DNA of 64,000 nucleotides from Coenobita brevimanus (Eukaryota > Arthropoda > Malacostraca > Decapoda > Coenobitidae). The stretch is taken from the NCBI GenBank assembly GCA_032717465.1, contig CM064732.1:19477958-19541957 (forward strand). The letters are read 5' to 3'. Below, piece after piece: positions 19,212 through 30,820 of the stretch (positions within the stretch are counted from its first letter, which is position 1; the number at the start of each line of letters is the position of its first letter). The translations under genes were made by a program, and so were the position numbers. The notes beneath the pieces were generated by a model, which saw only the letters and a program-made list of their open reading frames with translations, made no database searches and had not been told where the DNA came from.

Positions 19212-22200
19212 CTATTTGTCTAAATAACTAGGCTGCTTCCCCCAAGGAAAGGGAGGTAGCCAAGACAGGACGACACACTCCCCATTTACTCATCCATTCA
19301 AACACATTCATTCGCATCTTAACCCCAAAGGGGAGAAGGGACAGATCCTCACCACATCACACTGCACGATGGTCAGCTGCGCAGTGCAATCAGTGACATC
19401 TGCAGCAGGGCCCGACAGCAGAGCTGGTTTACCCCTGCCACATCATAATAGACCCATCCCCTTACCCACACCTGACCTGATTAGCTGATGAGACCAAATG
19501 CAGGTGAATATCCCCCCAGGGTTGTGTCATCATTTATTCATTCACAATTTCTCTCCATTTATTTCTGTCATGCACAGGCACTCTTCCTTGCTCAACAGAC
19601 ATCCCTCTCGCATCCAACACTCTTTTCACACTGTCCATCCATCCTATTCGTGGTCTCCCTCTCAGCCTTACACCTCTCACACTAGATCTAGTTATCTTTC
19701 TCACCAATCTCTCATTATCCATTCTCTCCATAAGCCCAAACCATCACACCCTCTGCTCAACTCGATCAGCCATCTCCCGAACAACTCCAATTCTCCTTCG
19801 CACTTCATTATTTCTCACTCGATCCATACATATCATTCCACACATACTCCTCAGACACCTCATCTCCATTACATTCAAACTTTTCCTCTCTGCTACACCC
19901 ATATTCCATGTTTCAGCCCCATACAATGTAGTCGGTACCACAACACCCTCATACAGCCTTCTCTTTACATCCGTTCTAAGCGAACGACATCTAAACACTT
20001 TCTTCATTCCTCCCAGCACCTTTCATACTTCATTCATTCTAAACTTCACTTCTGCATCTATTATTCCATCCACAGCAACATGTGACCCTAAATACTTAAA
20101 ACACTCTACCTCCTCAAGCAACTCACCATTCAAAACTATATTCATCCCCCTGCCATCTACCGACCTCATACACTTCATCACTTTACTCTTATTCTCATTT
20201 ACTTTCAATTTCCTCCTTTCACACACCCTTCCAAACTCCTCTACCAATTATCTCAATCTCTTCTCTGAATCAGCAACCAGTGCAGTATCATCTGCAAACA
20301 GCAGCTGCTTCAGATTCCACTCTCTCCCATCAACATTCACCAGACTCAGACCTCCACCTAAAACTCTTGCACTCACCTCCCTTACAACACCATCCATATA
20401 AATATTAAACAACCTAGGCGACATCACACATCCCTGCCGCAGCCCCACTCTCACGGGAAACCAATCACTCACAGTATTTCCCACTCTTACACACGCTCTA
20501 CTATTTACATAAAAACTTTTCACCTCTTTCAGTAACCTACCATTAAGTCCATACAATCTTTAAACAGTCCACAAAGCCTCCCTATCAATTCTATCGTACG
20601 CTTTCTCTAAATCCGTGAAAGCCCATAACACATCCTTGCCTTTCGCTAAATACTTTTCACACACTTGTCTCACAGCAAACATCTGATCCACGCATCCCAT
20701 CCCTCTCCTAAAGCCGCACTGCTGATCACCAATCACTTCCTCTGTACCCTCTCTAACTCTCATAATTAATACTCTACCATACACCTTACCTACAACACTC
20801 AACAGACTTATACCTCTAAAGCTAGTACATTCATATTTATCACCCTTCCCTTTATACAACGGGACCACACAAGCACTTGCCCAGACAATTGGCACCATAC
20901 CTTTCACAAAGCACACATTCAACAATCTTACTAACCAGTCAACAAGTCGCACCACCACTCTTCAGGCATTCCACAGCACACCCATCCATACCTGCAGCTT
21001 TCCCTTTTTACATCTCCTTTTCTACCTGCTGCACTTCCTCCTTTGTGATCAAAGAATCATTCAATTCTCCCAACACATTTATTCCTCGCACCCATCCATC
21101 TGCCACAATCTCAGCCACCCTTTCTTCCTCTACATTTAACAATCTTTCAAAATACTCTGCCCATCTCTTCCTTACTGCATCCATCTCAATTAGCATCCTT
21201 TCAACCTCTGCTCTTACTCGCTCTTCCTTCCCAGACTCTTCCTTTCGCACCCTTTTAACCTCCTTCCAGAACATTTTCTTATTCTGTTGAAAATTCTCAG
21301 TCAGCCGCCTACCCCACCCCTCATCTGCTGCCACTTTAGCATCACACACAGCCCTTCTCGCCCTATTCCTCTTTTCCTTATACCTCTCATATGACACCTC
21401 ATCCTTCCTCTGCAGCCACACTTCATATGCACATCTCTTCTCAGCCACATCCATACTTACTTCCTCACACCACCATTCACTTCCTTTTCGTACACCACCA
21501 CCCACACGTCTCACACCACACACCTCTTCCGCATGCCACACCACAGCACTCTTAAACATCTGCCATTCCTCCTCCATACTGCCATTTTCCTGATCTTTCA
21601 CTGCGTTCCACTCATCTTTCAATTTCTCCTGATACTCTATCATTTTCTCCATTTTATCAAACTCACTCACTTTCACAACCTCCCTGCCACACCTAACCCT
21701 CCTAGCTCTCACCCATCTCATACCTACTCTTAACTTTCCCTCCCCCAGGTATTGGTCAGACATACCTCCACCCTCCCCTCTCAGAACTCTCACATCCAAC
21801 AATCTTCCTATTACATTCCTGGACACAACCACATAGTCCATCAATGCTCTATCAACAATCCTTCCATCCTCCTGTCTCACCCATGTATACTTATAAATAT
21901 CTTTCAAACAGAGTATTTCCAGTCACCATCTCTCGCTCAACACACATCCCTATCATTCGTTCCCCATTTTCATTTCTTCCAGGCACACCATGCATACCAA
22001 CTACACCTTCAACTGCTACATTTCCCACTCTAGCATTCAGATCTCCCAATATTACCACATTCACATTCGCTCCAAAACTCTGCAGACACTCATCAACATC
22101 ATTCCAGAAAGACTCCCTCTCTTCTTCATCCCTTTCACTACCAGGCCCATATGCACCCACAAACACCCACATTTCACATTCAAATTTCGCTTTCACCCAC

Positions 22201-22694
22201 ATCAGTTTCGATGACACCTCCTTCCATTCAATCACACACTGCTGTACTTCGTGACTCACTAACAAGACCACACCTTCTCTTGCCCTTCCTCTATCAACAC
22301 CTGACAATCTTCCATTCACACTTCCAAACATAGACTCACTCTTCCCTTTCAGCTTCTTTTCACTCAAAACTAACACATCCAACTTTCTTCTCACAAACAT
22401 TCACCCAATCTCCTCCCTTTTAGCCTCAATCGTACTACATCCACGCACACTCATTGACCCAATCTTCAGGGTATGGGGATAACTCAATCCCCCATCCCTT
22501 TCTCTGGCCTGCCTCTTTTTAGGAACTAACAAACAGAGGAGAGGGTCCCTAGTCCTCTCACCCCGCCCTTTTTGTCGCCTTTTACGACACGCAGGGAATA
22601 TGGTGGCAGTATTCTTCCTAACACAACCTGGCCGCAGAGCAGTAGTACTACCCCAGAGAGGGGCCAGATTGAGTCCCCCCCGCCACAGGAGGAA
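19212..22694 (-). mobile_element. Nearly complete 3.5-kb LINE (endonuclease plus RT), inactive
   Basis: A single-ORF-type LINE with N-terminal endonuclease and central RT, inserted in R1 copy 2. The 3' untranslated part (19,212-19,533, minus strand) lacks a poly(A) tail and contains GGGAGGTAGCC-type blocks. Conservation is high and most breaks are in-frame stops rather than indels. The flanks reconstruct R1: CTATTTG...GGAATTTTAGTAACATAGAC. I cannot identify a clean target duplication. Confidence 0.8.
19534..20958 (-). pseudogene. LINE reverse transcriptase and C-terminal domain
   Basis: Minus-strand motifs in order: VVPLYKGKGDKYECTSFRGI (20,860-20,800), QQCGFRRGMGCVDQMFAVRQ (near 20,710), AFTDLEKAYDRID with the catalytic Asp near 20,600, VGLRQGCVMSPRLFNIYMDG (20,460-20,400), and LLFADDTALVAD, the intact FADD box, near 20,300. 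Then KSKVMKC, FKYLGS, LYGAETW near 19,920 and a C-terminal RGRPRIGWMDSV near 19,650. Four in-frame stops (20,560, 20,248, 20,023 and 19,744) interrupt what is otherwise one continuous frame. A frameshift near 20,955-21,005 separates it from the upstream half. Normal function would be target-primed reverse transcription of the element's own RNA. Confidence 0.85.
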
Positions 22695-22697
22695 CAA
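21008..22697 (-). pseudogene. LINE endonuclease domain and linker
   Basis: Starting in the N-terminal region (SVRGCSTIEAKREEIG near 22,440), the minus-strand frame runs through LDVLVLSEKKLKGK, GVVLLVSH, FVGAYGPGSERDEEER, VVILGDLNARVGN (catalytic-type D/N block, near 22,050), GVPGRNENGERM and NTLFERYL. After a one-base frameshift near 21,900 it continues with KYTWVRQEDG, ALMDYVVVS and MSDQYL near 21,755. In active endonucleases the last block is SDH; here His is replaced by Gln, predicting loss of nicking activity. A long charged linker (EKRCAYEVWLQRKDEVSYER and following) ends at a stop at 21,008. A second stop lies at 22,401. Confidence 0.85.
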
Positions 22698-22720
22698 GGA
22701 ATTTTAGTAACATAGACAGA
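22695..22720 (-). repeat. R1 copy 2, terminal remnant
   Basis: The minus strand CTGTCTATGTTACTAAAATT corresponds to the left end of R1 copy 1 (TATCTATACTACTAAAATTC). It marks the far side of the LINE insertion. It is short and diverged, so this is tentative. Confidence 0.45.
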
Positions 22721-22724
22721 TAGG

Positions 22725-25540
22725 TAATGACGATTTTTTTTTTTTCCAGCAGAGACCCTTCACACACAAGCAATCTCAATGACCATTTCGATACCATACT
22801 CTTTTTAGACGAATAAATTCAAGGTGAGAAGCTGTATGTTGACAGGTAATTAAAATAGCTGTAGTGAACAGATTTTGCATTTTTGTCAGTGTCCCTAATG
22901 GATATTATACTGCACAAGATATTTGCCGCAGAGCAGAATAGTTACTGTTGGTCTAGGCTGCTTATCATACAGTACACTAAAGAATATACTGTACAGTATT
23001 TTGACTTGCTCTCCAAGGTTTCATTCAGGACGAGAGAACCAACATATGCTTTAATATTTATTCTTAACCCCTTCTGGTAATTTATTCAGCTAAGGAGAGA
23101 TTTTAATATTTAGTCTCCATTAACACCATTACAAGAAGGTTCCCACTGAGCGTTATATACTTGTTCAGTAGCTAGAATAAAACAATAATGAATATAAGTA
23201 AAGAACAGAATCATTTCATTTATAAAGCCACTTCCTTCCCTTTCATCCCTCTCGACTCTGCCACTTACCTAATTTCCTGAAAATGGAATAGTATCTCCCG
23301 TTTATAATATTCCCCTGATTCATTTTCAGAGGGCCGCACAGACAAGAAGCGTAAGGGAGCTGTGCAAAACGAAGGTATTAATATTAGTCTGTTTCTTTAT
23401 TTTCAAATTGAAATCTTGAGTATTTTTTTCCTTTGGTGATCAAAAAGGATCTTTGACCCACATAAGACTATGGTGGATTAGTTTATTTTTTCTGCTTAGG
23501 GTTCAGTCTAACTTCTCTTATTCGGCAAGTAATCCCAAAGCTGAATAAAATTCTCCGCTAGTTGCAAGAACGAGATGCATAAATAGGTCACTGGTTGAGA
23601 GACTCAACTATTCCGTCCTATTGCTTTCATATTGTACTCACAAGCAGTTTAATTTTTAGTGATCAAAACACACCCTTATTTCATTCAATAATATTAAATT
23701 TTTCCCTCGTCCCCACCAGACGATTATAATTATTTATAGAATTATCTTTAATAGCGAATAGATTAACAAAGGCTATCTCTAACTCCCCAGTTCGAAAAGT
23801 CTCTCCCAAGCACAATAGCCTAAATATGTAACAGTCGTGTAGTTGCAAAAGCATAAGTAAAAGAAATAACGTCATCGAACTAAAAGGATTTGTTTACGTA
23901 AAGGAGTACACGGGGTTATTGTGAATTATTCTTTACATACTCGTATCAAGGTTTCGGAAGGCATGGAGAGCAATTTCAGTCTGTCTGAATGTTGTTGATA
24001 AAAAAAAAAATAACAATTTTCTTTTTTATAATCTGCAAGGCTATCGGGCCGGTGGAAAAACAGTAGAGCTCTCTCGTTCTCTCTCTCTCTCTCTTCCCTT
24101 TTCCTACTGCTAGGGCCATGTTTATGAAGGACAATACTTTTTTTTTTTATCCTCGATAGTAATGCAGCGATAACGACTTACCAGTTTAAGTAATTCCAGT
24201 TTGATTACGAAGTGGCTGATAAGCAGTCTGTATGAAAGCCAGCTCGTATACAAGCAATGGCAGAGTATAAATTCGACTCAATCCCGCTTCCTCCTTCTGT
24301 TCCTTCCTTTTCACCCAGTGCTACTCGCCCATTCCCTATCTCCTACTTTGCTTATTATAAATGCATATACTCTGTCCATATCCGTGGTTAACTGAAACTG
24401 TTGTATCTTCCCAGAATCATCTTCTAATGTTGATTTAATCGATCAGCAGATCACGTTATGAACTGCTTAGGTTTCTAGACGGCATAAAGCAACTACGGAC
24501 CGCTACTGTACGTATCTGAATCTTTTGCACTTTCACATCCACATTTCCTCACACGTTCTTTCACCCACGCCATTTTGTTCTTTGTCTTTCTTCTCTTCCG
24601 TCCCTTCTCCTTTTTTTTTTTTTTTTTTTCATGCCAGGCTATCATCCCCTCACTGCTAATCCCTCTCTCTCCTTTCCCTTCTCTTTTTCCTCCCCTCCCT
24701 CTTCTCTCAAACCTTCCCCCTGGTCCCACCCTTCCCCTAACGTTGCTCCTTTCCAAAATCCTCACATTCCAATTAAAGGTCTTTGGTTTATCAAATGCTG
24801 CATTGATAACCTAGGAAAAATAAACAAGTAGGTTGTGTTTCAGCTATTACCAGCAAAGCCTGACCTTACACTGCTAACAAAAGTACACAGGAGGACAAAG
24901 GAAAGGAAACATCAACAGACATAAAGGATTTTTTGAGCCCTGTTAAAGAGAAGATGATCACACTGGCATTTCTTACAAGACGATGAAAAGGACGGTAGTG
25001 CATAAAAACTCTTTTCCCATCACTCACTCCAGTCCATCCTGGCAGGTAAAAATATGAAGGATGACCATGCAAGAGAGAAAAAATAAGCTGTCAAGGAAAT
25101 TTTACTGGAAATGATGGAAAACTATATTCCACTGCACCTCAGTGTGAAAAGAAAACTAATATCAACTGCTTTGTTTTATGTGAGCTTCATTCGCGAATGT
25201 ATTTAGGAGCCGATGAGACAGTATACTTATCCAAGCAGCGTGTAATGTTACTACTATATTGCAGTCTCATACATTTCTAGGTAACTTCTTCTATATGTTT
25301 ACAGCACTGCTGGAAAAGGCACGATATGCTTCATTTGACTGGAAACATTTATCAGTAATAATTTGACTTTCGTTTTATCGTGTCCTTAAATATTTTATAT
25401 ACTTGGATCAGATCATTACTTTGTTTGCGCACTGATAAGTTCAATTGGTTTAGCCCTTCCAAGGGTTCTTATGTGCTTCCACCCCAGTTTGAGAGAAAAT
25501 TTAACCCCATTGATAGGACGGCGTCTTTATTTATTTATTT
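22725..25540. other. No gene seen
   Basis: Mostly AT-rich unique-looking sequence. It contains short T-runs (22,735; 24,140; 24,611-24,630), a (TC)n at 24,080-24,095, a C/T-rich patch at 24,580-24,740 whose antisense gives a Lys/Arg/Gly-rich frame, and a minus-strand copy of the dispersed motif (CCCACCAGACGATTATAA, about 23,711). No domain or splice context was recognised. Confidence 0.55.
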
Positions 25541-25542
25541 TT

Positions 25543-25544
<2 letters not shown>

Positions 25545-25624
<80 letters not shown>
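25545..25624. repeat. (TC)n-(CA)n compound microsatellite
   Basis: About 16 TC units directly joined to about 23 CA units. Confidence 0.95.
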
Positions 25625-25629
25625 ATGCG

Positions 25630-26040
25630 ATTTTACCCGGCTCAAGAAAGCTTGTATAAGCTGGAGGGGCTAATTATACCTGTTGCATTCATTAGCCTTG
25701 TCACTGATACGGTGTCCTCTTAATATACATGAAACCGCCCGGCAGTAACAAAATATAGGATATGCAATATCCATGGGCCTCACACGACCACACATGGATT
25801 GTGATGTATAGATATCTCTTTACTCCATGGCAAATATCATCATCATCATCATCACCATCCCTACGTAGTTTTTCACCGTTACGTTCGGTGGAAGTATCAC
25901 GAAACAGGGAAAGATATTCAACACTAACAGAGTGCCTTTGACATGAACCATACATTCATTTACTCATCATTCGAACCGACAATATTCTCAATTCCTTCTC
26001 GCAACAGTATTAATATTTACTTGCCCACCGTCCCCTCCCC
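25630..26040. other. No gene seen
   Basis: Unassigned. Contains a (CAT)n stretch near 25,837-25,858. Confidence 0.55.
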
Positions 26041-26043
26041 AGC

Positions 26044-26103
<60 letters not shown>
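26044..26103. repeat. (AC)n microsatellite
   Basis: About 30 AC units. Confidence 0.95.
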
Positions 26104-26105
<2 letters not shown>

Positions 26106-26644
26106 TGCACCTCATTATGTTTGTGGGATCAAGATTTTGCTGTCGATGCGAGGGTATGCTGTCGAATGCAAGGTTAAAGAAATAAGGCGGGAAGGGAGAA
26201 GCAGGCTCTGTCATATGAATCTCTGTACAAATGATTTAGATTTAGGCTTCCATGTCCATTACTCGCACATTCACAGATTCATTTAGCTTACTAAACACAG
26301 CGAACAGTAAATGCTTAGAAAACATGGAAATCCATTAATAATTACTGCACTGCTAAATTTCATCAACACGGAAAAATGACCTTAAATTCCCCTTCAGTTA
26401 CAAAAGGTGTTGTATTTTGCTGGAGGGGTTTAATACTTTCACTGCACTATAGGTCTGATTCATCGTCTGTAGTGCCAGATGATACTGGAAAATCTGAAAT
26501 CTCCTAGTCAAATGAGTAAAGATTACACTGCAGCATCTCTCATTAAAGCTATTGATTACCCAATAAACATTGCAAAGCTGTTCAGCCTCGTTCCCCCCCA
26601 GTGAGCAGGAACCCCGTGTGGGGTGGTCCTAGGGGATCCTACCT

Positions 26645-27080
26645 TGGCTAAAACCTAGTCAGGGTGGAGGTATTCGATTGCGCAAAATTTTGTATTTCTG
26701 GGTAAAAAATATTATGGCCGTACATGCCGACCTGTGGAGAGTGGTGTTTTGAAGTTCCATGCGGATTAAAGCCTGGTCTGGGTGGAGGTCTGCCTCTGAG
26801 CAAAAATGTTATTCCTATGAAAAAACTTGCTTTGCCCTCACCAGGGTCACCTTCTCATGGTGAGTGAAAGAGTTCAGCACTGCTTAAAACCTGATCTGGG
26901 TCGAGGTCTACCACTGCGCAAAATGTCGTTTTCTTGCAAAAAGAAAAAGAAAATTATAATTATGGCCGTATAGACTGGCACTAGATTGGATCTGAGCGGG
27001 CCTTTGGAATATCCATCCTACCTAAAACATGGTTCTATTTGAAGTCTGTCAGCATGCAAAACTTCTTTTTCTAAGTACTC
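26645..27080 (+). repeat. Degenerate tandem repeat, about 118-bp period, four units
   Basis: Anchor blocks recur at about 26,649, 26,766, 26,884 and 27,022: CTAAAACCTAGTCAGGGTGG, TTAAAGCCTGGTCTGGGTGG, TTAAAACCTGATCTGGGTCG and CTAAAACATGGTTCTATTTG. Each is followed about 20 bp later by GCGCAAAAT, GAGCAAAAAT, GCGCAAAAT or ATGCAAAAC. TATGGCCGTA lies between units 1-2 and again between units 3-4. Spacing is 117, 118 and 138 bp. No open frame spans the units. Confidence 0.75.
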
Positions 27081-27125
27081 TTCGACGCTGCTAAAAGTTA
27101 GGAAAAGCTTTCTCTGAGAACCACT

Positions 27126-27198
27126 TCCATCGCCTCCTCCTTCCTCCCCCTCCTCTTCTTTCTTCTTCCTCTCCTCCTCCTCCTCCTCCTCCTCCTCC
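27126..27198. repeat. (TCC)n-rich microsatellite
   Basis: An imperfect CCT/TCC trinucleotide array. The last ten units are perfect and abut the CR1-like LINE 5' truncation point. Confidence 0.95.
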
Positions 27199-27199
27199 T

Positions 27200-27960
27200 G
27201 GGCAGAAAAATGGCAAATGAAATTCAACACAAAAAAATGTAAAGTACTTCATATTGTAAGTAACAATGTCCATGCAAATTACAAAATGAACAATATTCAG
27301 TTATCAAGTACAGACAGTGAAAAGGATCTTGGTGTGATAATATCAAATGACCTAAAACCAAGCAAGCAGTGTACCGATGCGGTTAAAATTCCAAACAAGC
27401 TAGTGGGTTTTATTGGAAGAACTTTCGAGTTTAAATCGGAAAAAGTCATACTTGCCTTGTACAACCCGCTAGTGCGCCCCCATCTTGAGTATTGTGTGCA
27501 ATTCTGGTCTCCGTACTACAGAAAGGACATTGAAAAATTAGAGAAAATTCAGCGAAGAATCACAAAAATGATACCACGACTTAGAAACAAACCATATGAG
27601 GAACGCCTTGAAGAACTTAAATTATTTAGCCTAACGAAGCGCAGGTTAAGAGGGGACCTCATTGAAGTTTTCAAAATCATGAAGGGATATGACAACTTAG
27701 ACATGAATAAATATTTTGATATAGACCGTTCGAGTCAAACCAGAAGTAATGGCTGCAAAATTATGGGAAAGCGATTCCAATCCCACGAAGAAAAATACTT
27801 CTTCTTTAACAGAGTTGTAAATATCTGGAACAGATTACCCTCAGATATCGTGAACAGTATCTCAATTGAGACATTCAAAAACAAATTAGACAAGTATTTG
27901 CACGAGAATCCTCAGCTGACTCTTTTTCTGTCCGAATAACTTGCTTTTATAGCTACGGTA
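27200..27960 (+). pseudogene. CR1-like LINE, C-terminal fragment with intact frame
   Basis: An open plus-strand frame of 240 codons (27,217-27,939) covers the post-catalytic part of a CR1/L2-group reverse transcriptase: MKFNTKKCKVLHI, then KDLGVIISNDLKPS, NPLVRPHLEYCVQFWSPYY near 27,470, LEKIQRRITKMIP, FSLTKRRLRGDLIEVFKIM, NRVVNIWNRLPSDIV near 27,820 and a final FKNKLDKYL. These are the standard landmarks of this group. The catalytic palm is missing because the copy is 5'-truncated at the (TCC)n array; the frame is open up to that boundary. It has no stop or frameshift, so it is relatively young, but it cannot be functional as an enzyme. Confidence 0.9.
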
Positions 27961-28980
27961 CATGTAAGTTCATGCCCCTTTTGTCTACAAGACACCCCGT
28001 AAACAATGTACCCGTACATTGTGTTGCGTCACGTTATTATACATTTTCAATTTATTCAGTGCAAACAAAGCAATATAAGCACAGATTAGGATCTGCACAG
28101 ATAACCCTGAGTTAACGGTCACTACTCTTACTTTCGACCTGTGATGGGCTGTGGATCACTAAGGGTCCCTGTTAGTCAAGTGACCACCATCGGGATTTTT
28201 TTAATGTACCAGGGATCACTGCTTCAGGATGAATCTTGTGTACTTGTCCCACATGGGAGAGTTCCTTGTCTCAGTGGAGCAAACGGAGCTAGGGCCTGAT
28301 TGACTGCTGCCTACTTTAAAAGCGCCAGACAAGGCTGCCGCACCACCCCTAAACATCCACACTGTCCAGTGTGTAGCTTCCACGTTATGTCCACAGACTT
28401 CCCATTAACTTAATGTACCGGTTTATAATGTCATGCCATAACTATTATTTTATTTGTTTACTTTCTCTTTCAGGTTACTCTATCGGGTAGCTTATAGATA
28501 AAGTATTATAGAATGTGACTTTTCCTTTCCAGTGTTTCCTATAAAATTTCCATGTCAGTTTTTCCATGCTGCATGGTGGTTTTTCTAACTTTTTCCTGGA
28601 GGGTATGGTGGTGGGGGAAGCCTTCTTGCTTTACTATCCTTATCCTTCAGCATGTAGAGTTAGATTTTGTAGTCATAGTTTTCTCTAACGAGCAGCCTCG
28701 AAAGGACCATAAGGTCTGTTGCTGTTTGCTTTCCTGTGTAATCCTGTGTAATCCTCCTCCTCCTTCTCCTCCTTATTCTTCTTCTCTTCTTCCCCTCTCT
28801 TTTTCTCCTCCTCCCCCATCTCTTTTCTTCTCCCCTTCCTCCCCTTCCTCCTCCTGCTCCTCCTCCTCTACCCTGGTGAAATACCGTGCCACGCCCACTC
28901 TATGGAGTGGGAAAAAATATATAAACATACACTGGTCGATGTGTGAATTCATTACTCACTGGTACCATGTTGCAGTACCA
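27961..28980. other. CR1 3' flank and unassigned sequence
   Basis: The first few hundred bases may be the 3' untranslated region of the CR1-like element; the boundary is not visible. A CTC/TCC-rich block lies at about 28,745-28,870. The plus-strand frame at 28,552-29,010 has no recognisable domain and crosses this block. Confidence 0.45.
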
Positions 28981-29180
28981 ACTATAGGGATGACAGTGAC
29001 TGATAGATGAGGTATGACACTGATGAAATGATGATTGAGAGATGGTGACTGAGAGGTGAAATCATGCCGGTGAATGAAAGATAATAAAAAATGAGAAATG
29101 ATGTATATGGTGACAGAGATGACACGTCTAGGAGATGACGGTGACTGAAAATTTACGTATGAGGGTGACTGCGGCATGAT
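28981..29180. repeat. Cryptically simple GATGA/GGTGACTGA-rich region
   Basis: About 200 bp built from irregular repeats of GATGA, GGTGACTGA and GAGATG without fixed spacing (for example GGTGACTGAGAGGTGA, GATGACGGTGACTGA, GGGTGACTG). This is decayed minisatellite-like sequence. Confidence 0.6.
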
Positions 29181-29439
29181 ATGACAAGGCGGCTCTGATA
29201 TGGTGACATGTGGAGAATCGGACCGGCATACAAACGACTCTCGATTCTTCTACTCCCCCAGGTAAGGAAAGGTGCATGGCTTCAGGGTTAGATGAGGGTC
29301 TACAATGAGGATACAAAACCACTTTGAAGAATATCGCAAAAAAGGCATCAACATCTAAACTGTGGTGACTCCACACACCGGACGAGTTTGTTTATCTTCG
29401 GGAAGGTCACCAGTTGTCTAACTGTCTATAGCCAGGCGC

Positions 29440-30300
29440 CTTAATGCCGGAGGGGGTGGTCACGAACAAGTTGTGTCCAAGTCACCCTATTCTCTGTCCA
29501 CAAGCAGCCCTTCCTCAATTCTAAACCACTCTCATTATATGCCTCTCCACCCTCATCCTCGATCTCCCTCTCCCCCTCCTTTCATCCACTTTATTCACAT
29601 ACATTCTCTTAGTCCATCTCTTACTCTTCATTCGCTCCACATGGCTTAAACCATTTCATTGTAGTTGTCATAACATTTTCAGACGCGGGAGCATCTCTAG
29701 GAGTGGCCCTGTCTGTCAGTCATCCCCTAAGAAATTTTACATACAAGGTACAGTACATTACTAGCAAAGCTCCATATCGCGCTCCATTTTAGGTCCCCAA
29801 CGTCTTTCACACGCAAGGTGCTTCACTCTACTATTGCCCCATATAATCCTTCACTGCAGCTTCCTAAGGATATTCACAAGCATGCAACTTTGCTTAAGCG
29901 AAACCACATATTGTCACGCATCCATTTAGTTCTACTGTATCGTGGTAAACACACTCACAGCAACAGTACAATGCTCCCAAACTTACTTATTTGTCTGTCA
30001 TCTCTCTCAGCAGTCTCCACACACTCCTTACATATAGATCATTTCCCTTCCTCTCAGTCTTGATTTGCGCGCTTCCAGCATCACACTTATGCTCTTCCCT
30101 CCCATGCTCACCGCTCAGTTCCAAGTCACCATCCTCTTCGTACTGTAACTGAATCCTTCTTCATTATCATGTCTCATCACGCACTTTTTCTTCTTAACTC
30201 ACAAAATTTTGCATATCATACTACGTAGGTAATAAATGACGCTCTGGTTTACACTTCCTGACCATGCAGCCTCACTACACATTTCATGAATTTAGTCCTT
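29440..30300 (-). pseudogene. Heavily decayed LINE C-terminal fragment
   Basis: The plus-strand CCTCATCCTCGATCTCC and CACATACATTCTC (29,555-29,615) and TGGCTTAAACCATTTCATTG (29,642-29,661) match 46,390-46,500 of the LINE nested in RTE copy 2. In minus-strand translation they correspond to a (H)VERM-like to RGRGRPR-like C-terminal region. Upstream coding (29,700-30,300) is barely recognisable, with many stops. The homology to 46.4 kb is the main support. Confidence 0.5.
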
Positions 30301-30820
30301 TGAAAAACCATAGTTATATTCCATGCTATTTTCATTTATTAAACTTAATTTCTTGCAAGCACTTCCAACCTTATTCTAGCAGTCTTACAGTTCCCACTAA
30401 TCTAAAAAAAAAAAAGTATTAACAGCAAACAACAGTGCAGGCAATTTCCATACCCTATCCTGTCATTAGGCCATACCCTACCGAGTAGGGCCTACTTTCT
30501 CATCAGAGGCGCTCCAGTATTACTGCTCTACTTTATTTCTAACTTATAAGACCATCCTTAAAAAAAAAAAAAAAAAAAACAGTACATAACACTGTTTCAA
30601 TCCAACAGAATACGGAGAAGAAGGCTCGTTCAGTTCATCTTTTACACGCAGTGCCAACTACCCATGATACATAACCTACTCCTAACAACCACCAGCACAT
30701 TCCAATCTACGCCATATATTATCGTTACCTTCTAGCCCCCTTTGCCGTGAAAGCAGAATATAACCTCTACTTGTTGATGGCTAAAAAAAAAAAAAAATCT
30801 CTTTCCAACAATCACCTCAG
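30300..30820. other. No gene seen
   Basis: Unassigned, with poly(A) runs at 30,403-30,414, 30,561-30,579 and 30,783-30,797. Confidence 0.55.

Noticed and set aside
19498..20085. 195-codon His/Ser/Pro-rich plus-strand frame
   Set aside because: Antisense of the LINE RT C-terminal region read on the minus strand.
24493..24765. 90-codon basic Lys/Arg/Gly-rich minus-strand frame
   Set aside because: Antisense of a C/T-rich block with poly(T); compositional artefact.
28552..29010. 152-codon plus-strand frame as a gene
   Set aside because: Crosses a CTC/TCC-rich block and shows no domain or splice signals; its Pro/Ser-rich half is repeat translation.
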